Notes: generated by a model from the sequence alone, not told the origin. A stretch of 64,000 nucleotides of DNA from Chrysopilus asiliformis (GCA_964034945.1 OZ035962.1:27215530-27279529); one strand, 5' to 3'. Shown: positions 12,301 to 27,300, counted from the first letter of the stretch. Made by a program: numbers and translations.

Positions 12301-15300
12301 ACGAATTTTTTGATTCTTATCTATAAGACAAAGATAAAATTCGTACTGGTAGTATTCATTTAATTAGCAATTTTGATCTAATTTACTGTCGAAAACGAAT
12401 GTAAGTAATATTAATTTGTGTACATTCTCTTACATATATCTCTACAACTATTAATACGATAAGTGGCCACCTATGCCTAGTATTTTTACTGTATATGTTA
12501 TACTACAATATTTCTTCATTAAACTTTGTCCGTCTATACAAGGTCATCAAGTTTCCTATAAGTGTTGCGTATAGACAGCGACTGGACTAGACTGGAATCG
12601 GAGGATCAATAAAAACGATTAGCGAAAAAAGAGCGAAACGAGTAGGCTTTTGCTTAATGAATTTTATTTTAACCAAAAATGGTTAAATTAGTCATCGCAG
12701 TTCCATAATAAAAGCTCCACATTATGCTGGTGGCCATATGAAAAACTGGACACCAAGTAAAATTTGTATGAGAAAAAAAAAACATCAGTTGAAAGATAAA
12801 AATAAGAATAAAAACATTTTCTATTTATGCAAATGTGAAAGTCTTGTCATACTGTGCCATATGACATCATTTTATTCCCATGATAATCTCATTTTGGACG
12901 GTTGTCCACCTTAACGTCCATTCCGCACCAGGTAAGTGTTACACCCACCGGTCCAAATAAATGGCAAAAATTGACGAATCGTAATCGAACACAGAGCAAA
13001 AGTAGATCTTGAAATACCAAAAGTAAGCGGGGAAATAAAAATAAATGGTAAACTTTGATTTTAAACTGGTTATTTTGCCGATTTTTTTTGCCAAAGTAGA
13101 TTGCCAGCGATCTGTTTTGTGTCATTTGTCGATGATATCTGGTTGCGGTGGAATTTTCATGATTGCATCTATTGCGATCGCAGGTTTTTGCCCTATGATA
13201 TTAAAAAGACAATGACTTTTGATCAAAAACACAACTAGAAAAGTTTCCGCCGGAAAACTTAAATGCTTTTTGGTGTTGCGAAAATGCAGCAATTTAAATA
13301 AAAATTCATTAAAAAGTGAACGCGTTCAAGTTTTTTTTTACATAATTTGAATGACATGTATTGCCCAAAAGCGCATAAGATGAAGATCATTACTGATTTG
13401 GTTATCTCTGAACAAGCTATGCCAAAACAATATGGCGGCCTCTATCAAATATTCACATAATAAGTGTACAAATCACAGTAACTGATCTTCCGACTGACTG
13501 ATGATATTTCGCCTATTATAGTTGAGTTGTTTTTGCTGAGTTATGTTTTGATGATCATATATAAAATTTAGGTTAACAACATGAGCACACGTAGCCGACC
13601 GACGCAGTAAACTTTACTAAAGTTTAATTTGTTCCGCCTAATTTGTAGCACGTTGAGGCTTCCGCTTTTGATTTCACTCATTCGTATGACTGCAGGTAGG
13701 TACGTTTTTTTTTTAAATATTTCCTCTACGTGCGTCTAGAAAAACAGGTGAATTTTGCAGTTGATTCTCGTATGTGCGGTGCGATACTCGAATAAATATG
13801 TAGTCAGAGCTAAGAAGCCAAAATATCGCGATTCAATGCTCGTCGTTTATGTTGTGCGAGTATCCATCACGGTCTCTGAATGGGAGGAAAATTTCCCATG
13901 ATATGCACTGATTTTCCGAAACAATCGCACTGAGAACAATTAGGTTTAATCTTCTTCGAATAACATTTATTTCTTTGTATTGAAGTGGTGTTCTTGTAAT
14001 TTTTAATTGCACGAAGATATTGCAAAAATTATGTCACACACATACGATTTCTATCGCATTGTGGTTTCTATGTTGAGGCTATGCTCAATTTTAAGATAGT
14101 TACATGAGATAGGAAAATAAGAAGGCATCAGGAAGGTAGATCAGTAATTAAAACTGAAATCCAAATACAAAATATTTCACTTCCTTAATTTAATTGAAGT
14201 TTTTCTGAATATAATTTTCTAAACATTCTTCCGTGAATTATAACCGCATTTAACGGAATAACGCAATGCGTTAGTGTTATTTCGTTGAATTTTCGTTATA
14301 TAACGTTGTAGAAGCTAAAATGGTTTGCAAAACCGTAAAGTATAACACAAGCATTTTATTTCTGTCCATATAATACTTACATTACGTTAACTCCCCTCTC
14401 CCCATCCCCCGCCCTTAGCGAAACTAGCAACGCTTTTACCCGATTTTTAGAGAACTTGTCAAACTTTTTGTTGATTTTTTTGCATGAGGTTTAAAGCCGC
14501 CAACACACTACGACAGAACCTCAGCCCCATCCCCTCTAAATGCGACGTATCAAAAATTTAAAACTAGAATTAAGGAAATTCTCTAAGTATGGTTAGATTT
14601 TTGTTTGTTTTTTTTCTGTACTTTTTTCAGAAAGTTTTTTTTGAAAACCAAAATTTTTCGAAAAATATATTCGATTTTATACAAATCCTAGATCGCTTCA
14701 AGTGTAAAAATTCAATTTAAAACATTTTACAAAAATTCAATCATGTAAACAACGGGTTTGCTGACCTGCGACCGATCGACGCCCCCAATCTTGTAACCAA
14801 TAATCAAAGTTGTAAAAAAAACTCCTTAGCCATGAATTTCCAAAAAAAATCACCTCCGCCATTCCTTCCTTCAGTTTTACCCAAATTTCCAATCGAATTT
14901 TCTTGTTTTTTTTTATAAATTTGCATTTAAATGACCAATTTTGTAGCGCTTTATTTGGAACGTTGTATACCTGTTCTAATTTATACTTTTTGTTGTTACC
15001 AGATGTAATAAAAAAAACCTACACCCTAGCCAAACGTTTTACGGTGAGTCGCAGAAAATTATAAAAACTTCAGACTAAAATAGCGTAAAGTTGAGTTCGG
15101 CAATGAACTAACCACAAAACAATTGATTTATTTATTACATTTACTCGGTCTTTCTTGTAATGTGATTTTATTTATTGTTAAAAGTATTCATCAAATACAA
15201 TTGCAATGGTTGACTTTTTTTGGTATCCATATTGAATTTGATAAAAAGCTCACGAACTGTGCTGGTCTTAAGGCCATGTTGCCATATCCGAAGGAATGTT

Positions 15301-18300
15301 TTTTTGATATGTATAGAGTTATTCGTTTAGCATTGGTCAACGTTTTGTCTAGCAGCAATGATTTTTCATTTGATTAACCAAGAGTAGGTACTTGGCTCTT
15401 AATTGGTTTGAAATTCACTAAAAATCCTAAACAAAACGGTAGCTAATATGGGCTTAACCGACTTATTGTGGTGGCGACTTTGGCTGGGTCGAATTAGTAT
15501 GAGGTTAGTGGACTACGTATCTATAAGCCAATAAATATCGATTTATTCACTCACATTCCATACTGAATTTAACAATAACATGGTACTAGTAAGTATGTAA
15601 GTATTTTGTCAGTTGGTAAATAGATATGTTGTATGATTGCATTTGGGCTCGTTTTCATGTTCTAACCATTAAATCATTAAAATGATAGGTGGAAGAGGAT
15701 TCTACAAGTATATTGTTTTAGAACTTGAAACTGTAATTACTACTTAATCCATACAACATCCATTATAGAAGGTTGAAAGTGTTAACAAGATTTAATGACA
15801 TGTTATTGATTGACCTTGCAAAATAAGAACTTTAAAGATAATAAAAAGAATGCATAGTAGGAACGAATTAACTTAACATAAAGATTTAATTAGATTGCTG
15901 AAGAACCAAAAAAAAAACTAATAACTATGGGCACCCCTGGATTTACCACGTTTTTGACAGATAAAATTTCCAATTTTTATGTCGTATATCGAAACGTCGT
16001 AATTTAAGTAATTTTCAAATATTTTTAGCGTGTCTGGGGGGTTTTTTTTAGCTATATCCGGGGTTTACTGCTCATGGGTCCTACACTGAGAGAAATACCC
16101 CATTGCGATATTTACAATGATGCATTGTAAATCTTCGCATTGTAAAAACTTTCCCCAAATTGGAAAAGCACGCAATTTTCAATATAAACTTATTGATCTT
16201 ACATATACATTAATATGAAAACAGGGAAAACTATGTTTTCATGGTAAATTTTACATTGTTTGTTGATGAATTGATATGTACTATTGAAAAACCCAGAGTA
16301 AAATACAAAATAATATAAATCATATATAATTTTACATTGAAGATTTGTAAATTTTATAATTTTCCATATCATTTAATACATGTGAGTTAATAAAGTCCGA
16401 AATTACATTTTTCGACTTTACATTTTTCGACTTACATACGAAATTACATTTTTCGACTATAAAATCATGCATTTCAACTTATACTTTTATATTTTTGTGA
16501 GGTTAATTTTGTATTTTCAAATGTAAAAAGAAAAAGAAAGTTGATGCCTTCAGCCGCCATATTTCCCATTGACATTTGATGGAAACGATTTCGTTTCGAG
16601 AATTAAATTTCTTATTTCAGGCGAATGACTGAAGGATATTGCATAAAAAGTATATAGCAGACATTTTTGAAACAGCATAATTTTATTGGCATCAAAATTT
16701 CATTGCAAAAGAAAAAATAAATTTGACCGGTAAAATAAAATTAAAGAAATTTTTCATTAAAAACTAAATAATTTGATGGCCCATTAAAATCTGTTTAAAT
16801 TTCAGATCCAATATTGTCGAAAAATTTTCGTGGCAACTAAAATCACGACATGCAATCGGAGGAAAAGTCCATTATAAAATAATACTCCACAAAAAGTTTC
16901 GATTAATTTATCGCCATTAGATTTTTCTTGTTCGCTTTCTGTTTACGTTTTAATTTGTTCATCTCTGTTCACTCACCAAGCTAAGTAACCATTCGAGGGA
17001 GAAAGAAAACGCCGCATATTTGCTGCTTAAAATGCACAATATGGGTATCAATTCATATGGCAAAATGTTGAATTCACAATGCGGCCGTGTTTCACATTGC
17101 TCAATGTAAATCTTACAATTTTGCGCAATGGCGCCCTTTTATAGTTGAAACATACGAATTCATATGCGTTTTCTATGACTTTTTCGCTCAGTGTAGTTTT
17201 CTAAATTTTGTTATGGCAACTCTAGTTTAATACATATTCAATGCCGCCCTGACATTATCCTAAATATTATTAATGTTTCGCAATTACGATAAATTTATTA
17301 CTTCACAGCTTAAAGTCACAATTTTATGTCTTTTTTGCGAAATTTTATCCTGACCTACAAACAAAAATTAATTACCCCCGCCAACCTTAAAAGATGTTGA
17401 TAATAATTTAACAGAAATTCCAACAAAAACCAAAACCCCCAAAAGCATTCCCGTTTTGGGCCAATGTTCCTAGACATCGGATATTTTTTGTTAATAAGCT
17501 TACAGCCTAAGTACATGACAAACAGCAATGAAAATAAAATGGAAATATTCATTCATACACTAAGCCCGAACCAACACCAATTCTTTGGAAAATGCGTGGA
17601 AATTGTGCCATTAATAGTGAATTTGTACGTGTCAGAAGCATTTCTACCCCAAAGTGTGTTTCTCACTTTTCCAGGTACACGGGGATTACATCACATTACC
17701 GAAAAAATATATTAAACGAAAGGACTTTACCTTTGGCCTTTCACAATGTAATAAAATTGATCCCTCACCGCTCAAGGTAAATTTTGTTAGCGGCAAATGG
17801 AAATGACCGAGGCAAGGCTGTTCTTTTAATTTTAATAATAAATTAATTACTAAGAAATACTACTAGCGCAGGACAGGGCTACGAATGGGTGAACTTTTTT
17901 TCTTTTTTCAAAAAAATGTAAAGGTATTTTCACCTGGTCGTTGCCATAATTTGGTATCTTCTGACTTGTTAGCGAACCATGAATATGAAAATGATAACAA
18001 ATGAAAAACATTACTTTTATTATTGACTGATAAGTGAAACAAAAATTAACTTTATTAAATTTTGTGATTAACAGTTAAAAAGTATGAGAGACCAATTTCA
18101 TTAGAATTGAATGCGATTATAGGTGACCTGCTGGGAATTTAATTTGTACCATTCAAATTTAAGGTGTGTATGTTTGTTTTGCATAAACATGAACAACATG
18201 TCACGTTCATTTAATGCTCGCCATACGACGATTTGCATATTTACAATAAAATGTTATGCATTTAATGCGACAATTCTGACGTAATTACTTTCTCTGCATT

Positions 18301-21300
18301 CACGACATTTTGTTAAATTTGATTTAACGTTTTGCCAATAAAAAAATCGATACTAAATTGAAAGGTGGTAAAACATCACTGCTGACTGCACTGTGGAAAC
18401 CATCAACTATTAACCACCTTCAATGGATTTATGTGTCTAACTATTAGCAATCCATTAATATTTCCTAAAGAAATCACGAAAATTACGTTAATACTTTTAT
18501 TGCCTTAGTTTAGTGAGTAACAAAAGACAAATTATGTGTTTGCATGCACCAGTTAAGAGGTTTCCAATTGCATCATGTTTGGCTATACGCTGAATTTGCA
18601 AGAAAAGTCAGTCTTCATTTTATTTCACATAACGAGTGCGTTAATTACATTCACCGATTAATTACGGATCTATGCTTTAAATGTACCAAAGTAAAATGCA
18701 TTTCTGTAATATTGAAAATGAACAAATCGCAAGTGGAGTTTGTTGTAAATTTAATTGTTGTTATTTGCTTAAGATTAAATTTTGTAAACACATAAAATTT
18801 AAAAAAAAAATAAAAAAAAGGAATTGTTAATTTTTTTGGAGCATAAAATTTCTTGGTTGTCTAACACAAAATTTTCAAAAATGTAAATAATTTTACTGTA
18901 ATGAAAATAGCTTGACGTTAGAAAACAAGACTTTTTTTAGGCAGTTTTCTAAAAAAAGCTGGATTATTCTAGCGCTAAATATAGCACTATTAAAAAACTA
19001 TATTAAGACTGTGACAAGGCAACTCTGAAAACTCTGATAATTCGGTAACATTATAAACGTGCCGTCAAATAATCTAAAACTATATTTGTAATATTGATTA
19101 AATATTCCAAGGCCATAATATGCGTTCGGAGGGCAGCATAAAACAAGAAAAGCGGCTGCAGGTAAGAGGTGACGTCGATTTGCTGGATCAGAACATGTTT
19201 ACGGGTTGGGGGTTTACGGGTTGGGGACACAGTTTTCTTGTATGAAAGTGAAAACTGATCCGACATTTATTCGAAAGTATCAGAAAAGGGGTACAATCAC
19301 CCTCTCCCCCTCCCTATTCCTTCGTATTCAGACATTGTACAATAATTAGTAAATAAAGTTTGCCTTAAAAGTGTAGGGGCTATCCTTAAAATACGTCATA
19401 CATATACGGGGAGGGGGTCTGCTGCAGTTATTGTGTCGGAGGAATTAAATCCCATCAGAAATGCAAATCGGTTTTTTGAACCGAACTAAACACCATTGAA
19501 GCATGGAAATTTCGGTGAACCAAAAACAACCCATAAACTAGAAATTTTTTTGTGCTTCGGTTGGGTTCATTTCTGAATAAAATCTTTGAAAATCCAGAAA
19601 AGTTGAGAGACTAGAACCAAATTTTTAAAATTTTTAGAACCAAAATCAGAACCATTTTTTTGGAATTTTAGAAATCAAAACCAGAACCAAATTGTGATAT
19701 TTTTGGAACTAAAACCAAGTAACAGAAATCCAATTCACCACACTCAGAAAAATGGAGGCTAACTCGACGACCTACGGCGTAATTGACCTCGGGCAGGCGC
19801 GCGTTCGCCTGCATGTTGGCAAGTAAAACTGAGTTGACCTGTGGTCGGAGAAATTCTGAAATTAAGGCACCAGCAGGTGAAGTAGGGCATTGGGAGCTGC
19901 ACGAGTTGACCTTAGATAGGTTAACTCTGACCGCTAGCTGGCTTACAGACACCTCTGTAAGGTCAGAGTTAACCTGACAAAAAGTTGACCTGAACATTTT
20001 TCTGAGTGCATAAAACCAAAACCGTACCAGACTCAGAAAACGTTTGGTTTAGTTTGCAAGACGAAGGCGGAGATTTATGGATAGCCCTTAAACTAAAATC
20101 TGCCTACTTTTAAAATAATATTGTATCTTTTTTTAAGTACCTATTTCGAGCCAATACCACTTTAAATACTTTTGAAGAAAAAAAATGTTATACACAAAAA
20201 CTCCATTCGCTTTGATTAAAAGTTGAAAATGAAAGCGATTTTAAAGAATATTTAAGAACAACGCCTTTCTTTTTCACTTTTTACTTTCTACTCATGCTGA
20301 ACACAATATAGCGATGAATAAAAGAAATTCCGTATTTCATATTTTATATGATTGCATTTAAATGTCTAACTAACTTTTTAAATATCAAAATTCGCTAATT
20401 GCCGCTTCCCTAACTGAACATTCTGGTACGTCTAGCGAAAAGAAAACACCTTTCTGGTGAGATTATTTCTATTTGATTTCTTTCCATTTAAATTTTAGAC
20501 TCCTATTGCGATCATAGGAAAGTGATTTATCCGCTTGATTAATTACTTAAAGAATGATTACTATAATATTCATATTTGTTATTTACCCATTAATCATTTC
20601 ACGTCTTCTGTCCAGTGTGTGGAAATTCAAATTGAACAGACACAATAGAAAACAGAAGCTAAAATCATTTATCCAAATATATATGTACAGATTTGGTACT
20701 TTTGCCTAGTAATTATAATAAAAGTGCGTTCAGGAGGGTATGTGGAACAAACATATACGCTAGTATTTAATCTTATATGGCATAAGATAGATGGATGGAT
20801 AATAGAAGATGAAATTCATAAAGCATTTTGTACGTGATTACTTTCTCCACAATTTAAATTAGCTTATTATGCTACTATGGAGTCTGTCTATCTGTCTGTT
20901 TGGCATAAATTAGATACATTTGTTCAGTGCTAATGGCCTCACTGACCGATTAGTTAAATTTAAATTTCTACCAGACGCTAGAAAAAATCATGCATTATGC
21001 GAATGTAACCTTTTTCACTTTTTTTGGGTTGTTAGTCGAGTGGAAAATACAGAAAATGTTCTTAAATACTCTTTTTCTAAATGATTTGTTTTTGATTGAT
21101 GAATGATAAAATGGACTCGATATTAAACAATCATTTAGAGAAGAATCTATCAAAATTTTTTTGGTGCTCCAAAAACTCTAGGAATGTTTCCACATTTTAT
21201 ACAACTTTAACAACACGTGGAAAATCTTAATGAGGCCAAAATGCTTCTATTTTCCACAAATAGGTACGTAATCAGTAGCATCAGGAAAGTAATTCAGATT

Positions 21301-24300
21301 ATTTTACAAGTAAATAAAACATAAAACCAAAAAAAAAAAACTTCTATACATCTGCTTTAATTGCAATTGGAAGCAGATGATTTAGTTCTATTTTAAAAGT
21401 AGAACAGATAGATTCTTTGCAAGAAGGCTCAGATAATATATACTATTTTATCATCTACTGCAACATGCCTTCATTTCATAACACGATTTAATTTCCTAAC
21501 CCATTAGAAAACATCGATTATGAAATCGATCAATAGTAAAAAAGAACTACTTCAAGTATACTGATTAACTTCCTCAAGTCTTATAAACTCTTAAAAAACT
21601 TCAAACCTCCAACGAAAACAAACGAATCATTCTCCTGCATGGTTGAAGTTGAAGTTTAAAGAAAATCGATTTTTTAAATTGCCTTAAAGCCTAATAGGAA
21701 AAAGAAAACCAATGAACAAGAAGTGTTTTAGGTTTTTACATGTCATTCGAGAAGTGTCTATTCATGTGTCAAAGAAAACAAGAAAAACATTTTATGTCTT
21801 ATTTTATTTTACAATTTTTTATTTGTTTTTATACAGCATTCAATCGATTGTTGCATAGCCGGAAATATTTTTAATGAATAAAAAAATATATTGTGAAGAA
21901 AAAACAAAGCATTCGATATGAATGTTTTGCAGAGTCATAAAATATCTGGCGTCAAACAAACATCATTTATAAAAATTATGATCGCATAAAATTATGATGG
22001 TAAAGACATGTTTTGAGAAGACATGTGTTGGGTTTGGCTATGAATTATCCAGGTTTTAGATAGGCATAAACATTTTTATACATTACTAGCTTGCATACCC
22101 GTCGTTGCCGGCTTAAGTTTTTTCAAATTTTTTTTTGATGGTCTATGTTGGAGCTAAACTTCAGCCCAATCGGCTCGGTAGTTTCTCCGCGAAAGGGTAA
22201 CATAGAGAAAGAGCTAAGTTTCGAGATCACTTTACCCCCTCCCCTTACTCCCCCACTTCTCGAGCTACTTTTTAATGGGTCTATATTGGGGCTGGACCCC
22301 CGACGAACATCTGTGCCAAATTTCAGGCCAATCGGTTCAGTAGTTTCCCCGCGAAAGAGTAACATAGCGCAAAAACTAAGTTTCGAAATCACTTTACCCC
22401 CTCCCCTTACTCGCCCCACCCCTCGCGCTACTTTTCCGTATGCCTATGTTGGAACCAGAACTACCACAGACACTCATGCCAAATTTCGAGTCAATCGGTT
22501 CAGCCGTTTTTGCGTGAAAGAGGAACGGACAGACAGACAGACACCAACTCATTTTTATATATTAGTATGAGTATGTCCGGATTCACACGATAAGTTTTTT
22601 GATTCACGTCTCGGCCAAACGATGGCAAGAAGGACGAGATGTAGGAAGGGCGAAAAGTTGGTCAATCACCAACTTTTGATTCTCCAAAAGTTATTGCAAG
22701 TCCGTTTTCTCTATTCCCTTTTGCTCTCATCCGTATTCGCTCATGTTCATTTACGACAAAAACTTTCATAAATGTCAAAAAGACGCACGTCAAAACATTC
22801 ATCGTGTAAATGGCCCTGAATGATTCGTGAATGTTTAAAAGAGAATTGCCGTGATACATGAATCAAAAAACTTGTCGTGTGAATTGGGACATAGATTGGC
22901 TAAAAGATCGGAATACCAATTTCAGGATTACTAGAATTCACATCCCTCGTTACTGACGGAACACGGAAAATTTTTTTTTCCTAATAACTTCTTAATAAGA
23001 AAATAGTGTTGTCCTTACAGGTCCTTTGGGTAAAATTGGGTTCCCGAGAAAAAATTTGAAAAAAGGATATTCGTGTTATCCTAAGAGCCCGCTAACAAAT
23101 TTTCTCAAAGGTGGGACCTAGTACTATCACTTTTTATCCCTGAAAACATTTTGAAAATGATTTACAAGATTTTAGGTTATTTTCGCACTCGTTTTTAAAT
23201 GACTGAAAAACTTCTTTGGCAATGGTGAGCATGTAGAATGATGTAAGAGTTTTTTAAACGCATGAAAATCAATATGGTAGTTCTCATCGCAGTAGATTTA
23301 AGAAGACGGCATCTGCTGTTAGTTGGGTAAGTAAACAAATAGAAGTAAATATCGATACGCGTTCGCACACTGAATGTCACTGGTTTAAAAAACTCAAGTT
23401 TCCACTTTTGCACCATTCAACATACTTGCCATCGTAGTGCGCGCCTGCGCTTAAAAATTCCGCCATTACTTTCCCTACAACTCAATTACCTGATGAAGAC
23501 GAGCAAGAGTTAAATTTCTCATTTAATGGACTTTTGTTTGTCAATAGTTTTTACCTTTTGATTAGATTAGCATCACTTTACGGACAAAAAAGTTTTCCCT
23601 TGACTGGTTGAATGATCCTCAGGCCCCGTTAGCTTAAAAACATTTTGTACTCTTTATGTAATTTCTGCATTATGTGGCGAAATTATAGTAAAAACAGTAA
23701 ATTAAGATGCCAGCAACTTGTTTGCCAAGCGAACTAAGTTTTTCCCAACAGTACCTCAATTTAACCCTGTCAGATGGCCCAACAAAATTGGACAAAATAA
23801 CTAACCATCAAATGACAGAGTTGATCTTGGAATCTTTAACATAATCTTAGGCGATTCATTTTCCTACTATACGATAGGAAATTAATTCCTTGCGGACTTT
23901 TATTGTTGCGGTTATCGATCGAAAACAAACAAAAAAAAAACAGGTACGACTCAATGTTTATGCCACACCTGACCATTTTCCATCATCAACCTTTACCGTA
24001 TGGTATCGTATGTCGGTGTATTTTCACTGGTAAATAATATAGGAAAATTGAGCTAAATTCCATTTAGATTACCAGTTTTTACGTATTCTACGGGCAGTAC
24101 CTGTCTATATATGTATATCCTCCACACCTCTATAATAATATCTAAATATCCGAAGGTCAATGTTTGCGTGATATCTCTTGCGTGAATAATGTAATTTGTC
24201 AGTTTTCCATCAGATTTAGGCAGAGAGATAAATTCGTCTCAAACGATTCTGTCAGAAATGAAACAGAATTTCCACGCCATTGTTTCTGTAACTCCTACTC

Positions 24301-27300
24301 TGCCATCCAATGTTTAACGATTAGAAATAAAGGCAATTGCAAATCACCAAAAATTCACATTGATATTGATTGATAATTAAATTTATGAAAATGAAAACAT
24401 GAGGATTCCATTGAAAAACAGGTAAATACAGGCTTTTCACCTGCTTTTTATTACTTTGTTTCTGGCAGCAACGGAAAAGGAAAATTCCTATGATGGCTGG
24501 TGGCGGCCTTAGGTGCGCCTAAGCCCGGGGAGTTTAGATTTTATTTTTTGATGATTTTTTTTTCCGAGGTTTTCACCACTCGAAGCGTGATTTCAACTAG
24601 ATCTCAATTATAAAATCAAGTTATGTGGTAAGTCAATGTCCAGAACAATTACCTTTTAGTTCATGTAGAAAAAAAACCGATTTAATTCGAGCACACACAT
24701 GTGGGTTTATATATTTTTTTGTTAAATTGCAACAGTTTTGTTAAAAAACAGATAGTAGGTAACTGAAAAATTTTAATTAGCTATAAAAAGTAATAATAAT
24801 TAACTTTAGTCCATAATTTTAAAGTCGCTACGAAGGAAATGAACATTTTACAGCATTTAGATTATAATTTAAAGCCGTTTGCTGAAAATTGTAGGGAATT
24901 TGCGATAACTTAAAACGTATAATTTGCTGATTGAACGAAATACATAGAAGCGAAAGTAATGACTATATTTCGCTGTAATTTGGGAAGTATTCGACTCCAA
25001 TATGTATCCTCCTCTGATAACAAAAATTATCTGTTTTTCAAAGCATCAGAAAAAGTTGACTTGTCCACTAATTTTTCTGTATTCGGGGTTGAAGAAATGT
25101 TGAGTAGAAGATTTTCATTTAGAGAAAAGTATTGGAAAAGTGGAAAAATCTGTTATTTAAAAAAATTAATTGGTTTAATTCAAGTACAGTGTATTCACTA
25201 AAAATTGATGCCCGCTTCCCCCTCATTATTTTAATTTTAAAATCTTTCAACGACCAACAATTAAAAGACTTTTCGCTAGGATACCGAAAATTTGAAGAGA
25301 TCAGATCAGTTCATTGGAGTCCTCAAAACCTAGAAGCGCACGCTACGTTGGAGGCTCTCGTACTCCTTTATTACCCCATTAGGCGAATGATGTATGAAAA
25401 TAATGCATATGAGAAAAAAACTATTGTTTTTGTATACAATTTACTTACAACAGAATTACGACTTCAACTTGTCATGATTTTGTAAGTCGTGTACAAATCC
25501 AAAGAAATATCAAACAGTTTAAAGCCTATAGGTTACTTTAAAACAAATATTATGATTACCTGGTAATCATAAATTGTTATGGATTTATTACGGTAATTCG
25601 CTGCGAATGAACGATCAAAAATTATGTGCAAAGAAAGATAGGAATTCGTTGGATTTCGTCATAATCGACAAAGGGCCGAAGATGAGAATACAGATTTATT
25701 TATTTGCAGACTGTTTACCTTGCAGCAACATTTTTTTACGCTTGATAAGATTTGCTTTTGAATCTATTGAAACAAAAGTTCGAAAATGAAAAAAAAGTCT
25801 TTAAAAACCTCCGACCATATCAATCTGTAAGTACTTTTAATAGACTATTGACTTTACATCCAGTGCCTTTTTTCGGCAGCGATTCGGCAACATTATTGTT
25901 TTAATTAGGTCAACCGTAAGCGTTTTTCCACAAGCATCAGCACAGGTAGAAAAGCTCAACTGATATGGGCAGAGAGGCAACAAGTCAACCGACAAGGACG
26001 TTTCTTTCCATAAAAATACAAATTCAAACAAAAAACGTGGACAATACGGGGAAGCGGCAAATGAGTGTTTCATAAAAGCGCTTTAAAAGTGCTGAATACA
26101 TCGTCCACAAATCAATCAGCGGTGTCGGTTGCTTGATATCTTTTTCTTATGATGACGGACTGCTTTTCTTCGTTTTTGCCTCGTGCCTCCGAGGTTTGTT
26201 TCTTCACTTCCTTGGCCGTTGCTTGGTCATCATCACAAATCAACTTACTACCTTTGGCAATAATCTTCAAAGGTCTGACCGGCTGATTGTTTCGATGTGC
26301 GATGTTGACGGGCCATAGGCCACGGATTTCTTCTTGCTATTGTGTCCACAAAGTTCTTGTAACGTCCGTTCGACTTCTTGGATTAAAATTAAATCTCATA
26401 AATGTGGTCGAGGTGGGGCAACTTATGACGATTTGAAAAATTGCAAGTTGTTGACCAAGCATCTGACACCGAATTTAGTTACACTAGAAGAAAATTTCGT
26501 GATGATTTGGGCAATGCGGCCATGGTAATTAATTTGATAGTAAATTTAATAATTAATTAGTGTTACAATGAAGAAGTTTTTTGTTAAGATGCAATCAAAT
26601 TGTGTCAAAAACTTTTGTGAAAACAAGAAAAAAAACTTTGATCAAAGATTAGAAAACTAAACATAAGCAACAGCAGAACTTTTCATAGAACTTTTAAAAT
26701 TTATGGAAATTGTTCTCAAATTGAAGTTTCAACACGAATTTTTCTCCGGTGCTGCACCTGCAGTTTTACACAAATCGCAATTTTTGTGACGTTTTCATAG
26801 ACAGCCTTTTAACAAACATCATTGCGGTAAATCAAATTGAGTAGATGTTAAATTACAGACAGGGTACAAAACGACCATATAAAAAAAAATTCAAACATTT
26901 AGAGTTGTGATGTCAGAACATAATGAGCTGACATTTTTCATGGATACATTCGTCAAATTCTAAATTCTACAGATTTTTGGAAAATCTTCTTTTTCAAATT
27001 AAAAAAAAAAACTTTGAAGTTTTCTCAAAGTGTACAAGCTGTAAAACAAAACAATAGTCATAAGTATAATAATGACTAATAAATTTTATTTTTATCAAGA
27101 GATATTCACGAAACCGTAAATCCATTGCCGCTTAGAGTTACAGTAGCGTAACTTCTTATGCAGCACTATTGCCTCTCAATACACAGTCATGGTGAGCTAA
27201 ACCTTAGCAAAGCTGCAAAAGAAGCCCAATCAGCATGCAAGCAAAGCAAGGTAAAATTTACAAGCCATCAACATCGGTAGCGTCGATTGATCGGTGTTGT

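Noticed and set aside
13425..13440. AATATGGCGGCC, a PHO/YY1-like word
   Set aside because: Single short match in 46 kb; no cluster with other Polycomb-element motifs seen.
19668..19997. 109-codon minus-strand frame and a 64-codon plus-strand frame
   Set aside because: They lie in the GC-richer MITE with 14-bp TIRs; openness comes from composition.
22123..22570. Open frames on both strands (98 and 141 codons)
   Set aside because: They are translations of the family A repeat; the same frames recur partly at 1-250 and are non-conserved.
25132..25485. 117-codon plus-strand frame with a few normal-looking stretches
   Set aside because: No recognised motif, no splice context, and frames of this size are expected in 46 kb of AT-rich DNA. 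Not excluded.
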